Source of the DNA: an uncultured Collinsella sp.
GTDB taxonomy: Bacteria; Actinomycetota; Coriobacteriia; Coriobacteriales; Coriobacteriaceae
DNA length: 10,250 bases
Assembly (NCBI GenBank): GCA_900551605.1
Contig: URWS01000024.1
Location: 1 to 10,250 of the forward strand
Direction: 5' to 3'
Shown: positions 7,359 to 10,250 of the stretch, piece after piece
Numbering within the stretch: the stretch's first letter is position 1
How the letters are laid out: each line of letters starts with the position of its first letter
The notes under the pieces: model-generated
The model's database searches: none
What the model was told of the DNA's origin: nothing
The model's input: only the letters and a program-made list of their open reading frames with translations
Translations under genes and position numbers: made by a program

Positions 7359-7733
7359 TTATTTCTTCTTCTTAGCACCGATCTGACGCTTCGGGCCCTT
7401 GCGGGTACGAGCGTTAGTGTGGGTGCGCTGGCCGCGGACCGGGAGGCCCTTGCGGTGACGAAGGCCGCGGTTGCAGCCGATGTCCATAAGGCGCTTGACG
7501 TTCTGGTTGCGCTCACGGCGGAGGTCACCCTCAACCATGATCTGGTTCTTATCGATATAATCGCGGATGGCGTTAACCTCATCCTCGGTGAGGTCCTTAA
7601 CGCGCGTATCCACGTTAACGTTGCACTCGACGCAGATCTTCGTCGCAGTGGTGCGGCCGATGCCGTAAATGTAGGTCAGACCGATCTCAACGCGCTTCTC
7701 ACGCGGGAGGTCGACACCATTAATACGGGCCAA
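7359..7733 (-). CDS. rpsM: 30S ribosomal protein S13
   Basis: S13 is in the head of the small subunit and contacts the P-site tRNA and the large subunit. The 124 residues begin [24 protein letters not shown], the normal S13 start. The helix-hairpin-helix region (about 14-45), [13 protein letters not shown] and the C-terminal [24 protein letters not shown] (89-112) follow. It ends in four lysines. The initiation codon is TTG at 7733, not ATG, but homology and the site GAGAGGAG 6 nt upstream fix it there. It lies 14 bp after rpmJ and 14 bp before rpsK. Confidence 0.98.
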   Translation of the reverse strand: MARINGVDLPREKRVEIGLTYIYGIGRTTATKICVECNVNVDTRVKDLTEDEVNAIRDYIDKNQIMVEGDLRRERNQNVKRLMDIGCNRGLRHRKGLPVRGQRTHTNARTRKGPKRQIGAKKKK

Positions 7734-7739
7734 CGTAGT

Positions 7740-7747
7740 CTCCTCTC
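7740..7747 (-). promoter_or_regulatory. rpsM: Ribosome-binding site fixing the TTG start of rpsM
   Basis: On the minus strand GAGAGGAG starts directly after the rpmJ stop codon and lies 6 nt before the TTG at 7733. It leaves no doubt that TTG initiates S13. Confidence 0.8.
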
Positions 7748-7861
7748 TTAACCCTGACGCTGCTTATGACGGGGGTTCTCGCAAATGACGAGGACCTTGC
7801 CATGGCGCCTAATGATTTTGCACTTATCGCACATCTTCTTGACCGAAGGACGTACCTTCAT
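7748..7861 (-). CDS. rpmJ: 50S ribosomal protein L36
   Basis: L36 is the smallest large-subunit protein. The 37 codons encode a full-length product starting [19 protein letters not shown] and ending RHKQRQG. The zinc ligands Cys11, Cys14, Cys27 and His32 are all present (C-x2-C-x12-C-x4-H), so this is the zinc-binding C+ form. The ATG at 7861 follows AAAGGAAG by 4 nt. It lies 14 bp upstream of rpsM, and 150 bp separates it from infA. Confidence 0.98.
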   Translation of the reverse strand: MKVRPSVKKMCDKCKIIRRHGKVLVICENPRHKQRQG

Positions 7862-7873
7862 CGTTCTTCCTTT

Positions 7874-7971
7874 CGGTAGCGCTCAAACTACTTCCCTACT
7901 ATCTACTCGCCCAGCCGCAGGCGTTTAAAACTATGGCTGGTCTTCACACACAATCCGACCGTAGGTTGAGC
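7874..7971 (-). promoter_or_regulatory. Candidate structured mRNA leader before rpmJ
   Basis: The 150-bp gap between infA and rpmJ holds pairing segments on the minus strand. GCTCAACCTA (7971-7962) pairs with TAGTTTGAGC (7890-7881), one mismatch in ten. They enclose CCAGCC (7940-7935) paired with GGCTGG (7916-7911). CGGT (7961-7958), just after the first arm, could pair with ACCG (7877-7874), just after the second, as a pseudoknot beside the AAAGGAAG ribosome-binding site of rpmJ. E. coli has an S4-binding pseudoknot leader in its alpha operon, upstream of rpsM; a comparable role here is inference. No T-run suggests a terminator, and no convincing promoter was found in the gap. Confidence 0.4.
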
Positions 7972-8011
7972 TAAGCCTGCAGCCGGAAATGGAGTGCGTG
8001 TATGCGTGCCG

Positions 8012-8230
8012 CTATTTGTAGCGATAGGTGATGCGGCCGCGGGTCAGGTCGTACGGGGAAAGCTCCACGACAACCCTGTCACCGGGGAGAATACGGATGT
8101 AATTCATTCGGATCTTGCCAGAAATGTTGCACAGAACCGAATGACCGTTCTCGAGCTCGACCTTAAACATGGCGTTGGGCAACGGTTCCTTTACCGTACC
8201 CTCGAGCTCAATTGCGTCTTCCTTCTTCAC
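8012..8230 (-). CDS. infA: Translation initiation factor IF-1
   Basis: IF-1 is a single OB-fold protein that occupies the ribosomal A site during initiation. From the GTG at 8230 the protein has 72 residues, exactly the family length. It starts with initiator Met (GTG) followed by [41 protein letters not shown] (30-49), [20 protein letters not shown] and YRYK follow as in all bacterial IF-1. A TTG two codons earlier (8236) is in frame. An ATG at 8240 is out of frame. The ribosome-binding site is weak: AGAGAAAG (8248-8241) lies 10 nt before GTG. It opens the infA-rplQ block; a candidate promoter lies about 40 bp upstream, between it and the map-side palindrome. Confidence 0.97.
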   Translation of the reverse strand: MKKEDAIELEGTVKEPLPNAMFKVELENGHSVLCNISGKIRMNYIRILPGDRVVVELSPYDLTRGRITYRYK

Positions 8231-8269
8231 AAGCAATCATCTTTCTCTAGAAAACGACAGCGATTGAGT

Positions 8270-8298
8270 ATTCTACAACACGTATGCACGCATCGTAA
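8270..8298 (-). promoter_or_regulatory. Candidate sigma-70-type promoter for infA and the alpha-operon genes
   Basis: On the minus strand TTACGA (8298-8293) and TAGAAT (8275-8270) are 17 bp apart. The -10 box matches five of six consensus bases; the -35 box is weak. It lies between the map-side palindrome and infA, where a new transcript would be expected to start. Confidence 0.4.
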
Positions 8299-8342
8299 TA
8301 ACTTCGTAATGGCTCCACAACTAAGTGGAACTTGTTACATTT

Positions 8343-8471
8343 GAAATGTAAAACAAAGCCGTTCCCTGATGCCCAAGATCGCCTTGAAATGAGAAGGCAT
8401 AGACCTTGGGGTCATGCCTTCGAAATTGAAAGGCGAGGTTGGGCATCAGGGGGCGGCGACTTTTACATTTC
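8343..8471. repeat. Long imperfect palindrome (about 129 bp) spanning the map stop codon
   Basis: The 232-bp gap between map and infA is dominated by one nested inverted repeat. From outside in: GAAATGTAAAA (8343-8353) with TTTTACATTTC (8461-8471), GCCGTT (8358-8363) with GGCGGC (8452-8457, two T-G pairs), CCCTGATGCCCAA (8364-8376) with TTGGGCATCAGGG (8439-8451), TCGCCTT (8379-8385) with AAGGCGA (8430-8436), AAT with ATT, GAAGGCAT (8393-8400) with ATGCCTTC (8414-8421), and GACC with GGTC around the loop TTGG. About 52 pairs form. The map stop codon (8465-8463) is inside the right outer arm. As minus-strand RNA, the strong central stem is followed by a T-rich stretch (TTTGTTTTA, 8357-8349), so it could terminate or attenuate the secY-adk-map transcript. 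It may also be a small inserted palindromic element. Confidence 0.88.
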
Positions 8472-9251
8472 TCCGCCTTGGAGCGAACACCAAGCACCTT
8501 GCGCATCCGTGGTGAGAATCACCGGACCGTCATTGGTAATGGCGACGGTGTTCTCGTAGTGCGCGGCGGGCAGGTGGTCGTTGGTCGTAACAATCCAACC
8601 GTCGGAGCCCGTGCTCACATGGTTGGAACCCATCGTAACCATCGGCTCGATGGCAATGACCATGCCGGCCTGGAGGCGAACGCCCCTCCCCTTCTTTCCA
8701 TAGTTAGGAACATTGGGGTCCTCGTGCATCACGCGGCCAATGCCATGGCCCACATAATCACGAAGCACGCCGTAACCGTGAGACTCGGCGAGGGACTGAA
8801 CGGCATAACCGACGTCCCCGATATGGTTACCGGGAACAGCCTGCTCGATGGCAGCCTTAAGGCAATCGCGCGTGACCTCGCACAAAGCCTTGGCTTCGGG
8901 CGTGGGGGTGCCGACGAAAAACGTCCAAGCGTTATCGCCGACCCAACCGTCGACAACGGCTCCCGTATCGATGGAGATGATATCGCCATCGCGCAGGATC
9001 ATGTCGGGGTTGGGAATACCATGGACCACGGCATCGTTGATCGATGCGCAAATGGTCCCCGGGAACCCGCCGTAACCCTTAAAGGCCGGGGTGCCGCCAT
9101 GCATGCGGATAATCTGCTCCGCGAGCTGATCGAGCTCAAAAGTCGAAACGCCGGGGCGCACCATGGCTCCAACGTGGCGGAGCGCCATCTTAGATAGCGC
9201 TCCTGCCTTCTTCATCTGCTCGATTTGCGTTGCAGACTTAATCTTGATCAT
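8463..9251 (-). CDS. map: Type I methionine aminopeptidase
   Basis: This cytosolic metallo-enzyme removes the N-terminal Met from nascent proteins with a small second residue. The 262-residue protein has the full pita-bread fold without an N-terminal extension. Active-site residues in order: His77 (in AVVHGIPN), Asp95 (SIDTGA), Asp106 (GDNAWT), His169 (GHGIG), His176, Glu202 (IEPM) and Glu233 (YENTVAI). These match the metal ligands and catalytic His of the E. coli enzyme. The ATG at 9251 overlaps the adk stop in ATGA, so translation is probably coupled; AAAGAGG lies about 10 nt upstream, inside adk. The last codons and the stop fall within the outer arm of the long palindrome that follows, so the C-terminal end (about EM) may have been shaped by that element. 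Confidence 0.98.
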   Translation of the reverse strand: MIKIKSATQIEQMKKAGALSKMALRHVGAMVRPGVSTFELDQLAEQIIRMHGGTPAFKGYGGFPGTICASINDAVVHGIPNPDMILRDGDIISIDTGAVVDGWVGDNAWTFFVGTPTPEAKALCEVTRDCLKAAIEQAVPGNHIGDVGYAVQSLAESHGYGVLRDYVGHGIGRVMHEDPNVPNYGKKGRGVRLQAGMVIAIEPMVTMGSNHVSTGSDGWIVTTNDHLPAAHYENTVAITNDGPVILTTDAQGAWCSLQGGEM

Positions 9252-9874
9252 AGACCGAGAGCCTCTTTGACATCCCCGTACACGGTCTCACGAGCCTGGT
9301 CACCGTTGACCGACTTGAGCAGACCCTGGCCACGATAGTAGTCGACGAGCGGACTCGTGGACTTCTCGTAGACGTCGAGACGGTTCTTGATGGTCTCGGG
9401 CTTGTCGTCGTCGCGCTGATACATCTCGCCGCCACACTTGGGGCAGGTAGCATCGGCAGCGGTGCCGGTGTAACCGCAGGCGCGGCAGGTGCGACGCGAA
9501 GACAGACGATCGATAATGACCTCGGGGGCCACATCGACCAGAAGGGCACAGTCGATCTCGCGACCCATGGCGGAGAGCTCGGAATCGAGCGTCACGGCCT
9601 GGGCGGTGTTGCGCGGGAAGCCGTCGAGGATGAAGCCCTGCTGGGCGTCATCGGCGGCAAGGCGCTCCTTGACAAGGTCGATCACGAGCTGGTCGGGAAC
9701 GAGCTCGCCAGCGTCCATGTACTTCTTAGCCTGAATACCAAGCTCGGTGCCACCCTTGACGGCAGCACGCAGCAGGTCGCCCGTGGAAATATGGGCGACG
9801 CCAAACTCGGCGACGAGCTCCTGTGCGACGGTGCCCTTACCGGCACCCGGAGCTCCGAGCAATACGAGGTTCAT
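9248..9874 (-). CDS. adk: Adenylate kinase
   Basis: Adk interconverts ATP plus AMP and two ADP in the cytosol. The 208-residue protein is the long-lid type. It has the P-loop GAPGAGKGT (7-15), the AMP-binding region STGDLLRAAV (30-39), DGFPRN (84-89), a LID domain (about 123-158) and RDDDKPETIKNRL (154-166). The LID carries four cysteines, C130-x2-C133-x10-C144-x2-C147, as in zinc-binding Adks of Gram-positive bacteria. The ATG at 9874 is preferred to an in-frame TTG two codons earlier because GAGGAGG lies 7 nt upstream and the start MNLVLLGAPG is typical. It begins 18 bp after secY and overlaps map by 4 bp. Confidence 0.98.
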   Translation of the reverse strand: MNLVLLGAPGAGKGTVAQELVAEFGVAHISTGDLLRAAVKGGTELGIQAKKYMDAGELVPDQLVIDLVKERLAADDAQQGFILDGFPRNTAQAVTLDSELSAMGREIDCALLVDVAPEVIIDRLSSRRTCRACGYTGTAADATCPKCGGEMYQRDDDKPETIKNRLDVYEKSTSPLVDYYRGQGLLKSVNGDQARETVYGDVKEALGL

Positions 9875-9892
9875 GAGCAATCCTCCTCTAGC

Positions 9893-10223
9893 CTATTTAA
9901 AGAATCCATCGTAATCATACATCTTGATCTGACCTTCGAGCTTATCGACCGTGTCGAGCACGACGCCGACCATGATGAGGATGGACGTGCCGCCAAATGC
10001 CTGGATCAGATGGTTACCCGTGAAGGAGAAGATGATCGAAGGCACGATGGCGATGAGCGCCAAAAAGACAGCGCTGGGAAGCGTAATCTTGTTGAGCGCG
10101 TTCTTGATGTAGGCCGCGGTAGCCCTACCCGGACGCACGCCCGGAATAAAGCCGCCCTGCTTCTTAAGGTTGTCGGCCGTATCATCGGGGTTGAACACCA
10201 TGGAGGTGTAGAAGTACGCGAAG
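9893..10223 (-). CDS. secY: Protein translocase subunit SecY, C-terminal part only
   Basis: SecY is the pore of the Sec translocon in the cytoplasmic membrane. Only about 110 C-terminal residues are present because the insert ends at 10223. Visible are FAYFYTSMVFNP, the cytoplasmic loop GGFIPGVRPGRATAAYI, which contains the conserved Arg needed for SecA and ribosome contact, and two final membrane helices around LPSAVFLALIAIVPSIIF and the stretch from GGTSILIMVGVVLDTV onward. The start codon and most of the channel lie outside the window. Any apparent start reading MCIRDS comes from the adapter. The gene leads the adk-map pair, as in many spc operons. Confidence 0.97.
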
Positions 10224-10250
10224 CTGTCTCTTATACACATCTGACGCTGC
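10224..10250 (-). other. Sequencing adapter: Nextera read-1 side
   Basis: Positions 10224-10242 are the 19-bp Tn5 mosaic end CTGTCTCTTATACACATCT. Positions 10243-10250 (GACGCTGC) continue into the read-1 (i5-side) Nextera adapter. It is library sequence and marks the cut inside secY. Confidence 0.98.

Noticed and set aside
7862..8011. Promoter for rpmJ inside the infA-rpmJ gap
   Set aside because: TTGTGT-17-TTTTAA and TTTAAA-18-TAGATA were considered on the minus strand, but both match the consensus at only about half the positions.
8439..9197. 252-codon open frame on the plus strand
   Set aside because: It lies antisense to map, whose active-site residues are all intact, and looks like a codon-bias shadow.
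10223..10240. ATG start for a short membrane protein reading MCIRDS
   Set aside because: The ATG is adapter-derived; the frame is the C-terminal part of SecY.
1..10250. CRISPR array, tRNA or rRNA genes, insertion sequence with transposase, defence system
   Set aside because: No spaced repeats, tRNA-like cloverleaf, rRNA sequence, transposase or defence-gene motif was seen on either strand.

Overview
The window looks like a chromosomal stretch of a GC-rich actinobacterium, most likely class Coriobacteriia and plausibly Collinsella. This is judged from codon bias, the protein sequences and the gene order secY-adk-map-infA-rpmJ-rpsM-rpsK-rpsD-rpoA-rplQ-truA. The genus is an inference that needs a database search. 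Both outer ends are sequencing-library sequence, not genome. Positions 1-47 hold an Illumina i7 index primer tail plus the Nextera/Tn5 adapter, and 10224-10250 hold the opposite Nextera adapter. The genuine insert is 48-10223, and the first and last genes are cut by tagmentation.

Plus strand, 48-1971: the 3' part of a class A penicillin-binding protein (glycosyltransferase plus transpeptidase) with a long low-complexity Thr/Gly/Pro tail and its own terminator. All other genes are on the minus strand and are read from right to left. A tail-to-tail junction with two facing terminators (1995-2112) separates the cell-wall gene from the rest.

Right part, minus strand: the end of the spc-type ribosomal operon, secY (partial), adk and map, the last two overlapping by 4 bp. 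A very long imperfect palindrome (8343-8471) follows and includes the map stop codon. Next comes a candidate promoter and the infA-alpha-operon block: infA, rpmJ, rpsM, rpsK, rpsD, rpoA, rplQ. It ends at a strong terminator (4795-4825). The 150-bp gap between infA and rpmJ can fold into a structured leader ending next to the rpmJ ribosome-binding site, a candidate ribosomal-protein autoregulatory element.

Left part, minus strand: truA lies just past the rplQ terminator. It is followed by a cysteine-rich GT2-like glycosyltransferase of unknown target, then argR with a terminator. A 13-bp inverted repeat lies between the glycosyltransferase and argR.

The genes cover protein export (SecY), nucleotide balance (Adk), N-terminal Met removal (Map), translation initiation (IF-1), ribosomal proteins L36, S13, S11, S4 and L17, RNA polymerase alpha, tRNA pseudouridylation (TruA) and arginine regulation (ArgR). 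Most of the window is conserved core. The least explained parts are the map-infA palindrome, the infA-rpmJ leader, the inverted repeat before argR, and the glycosyltransferase.
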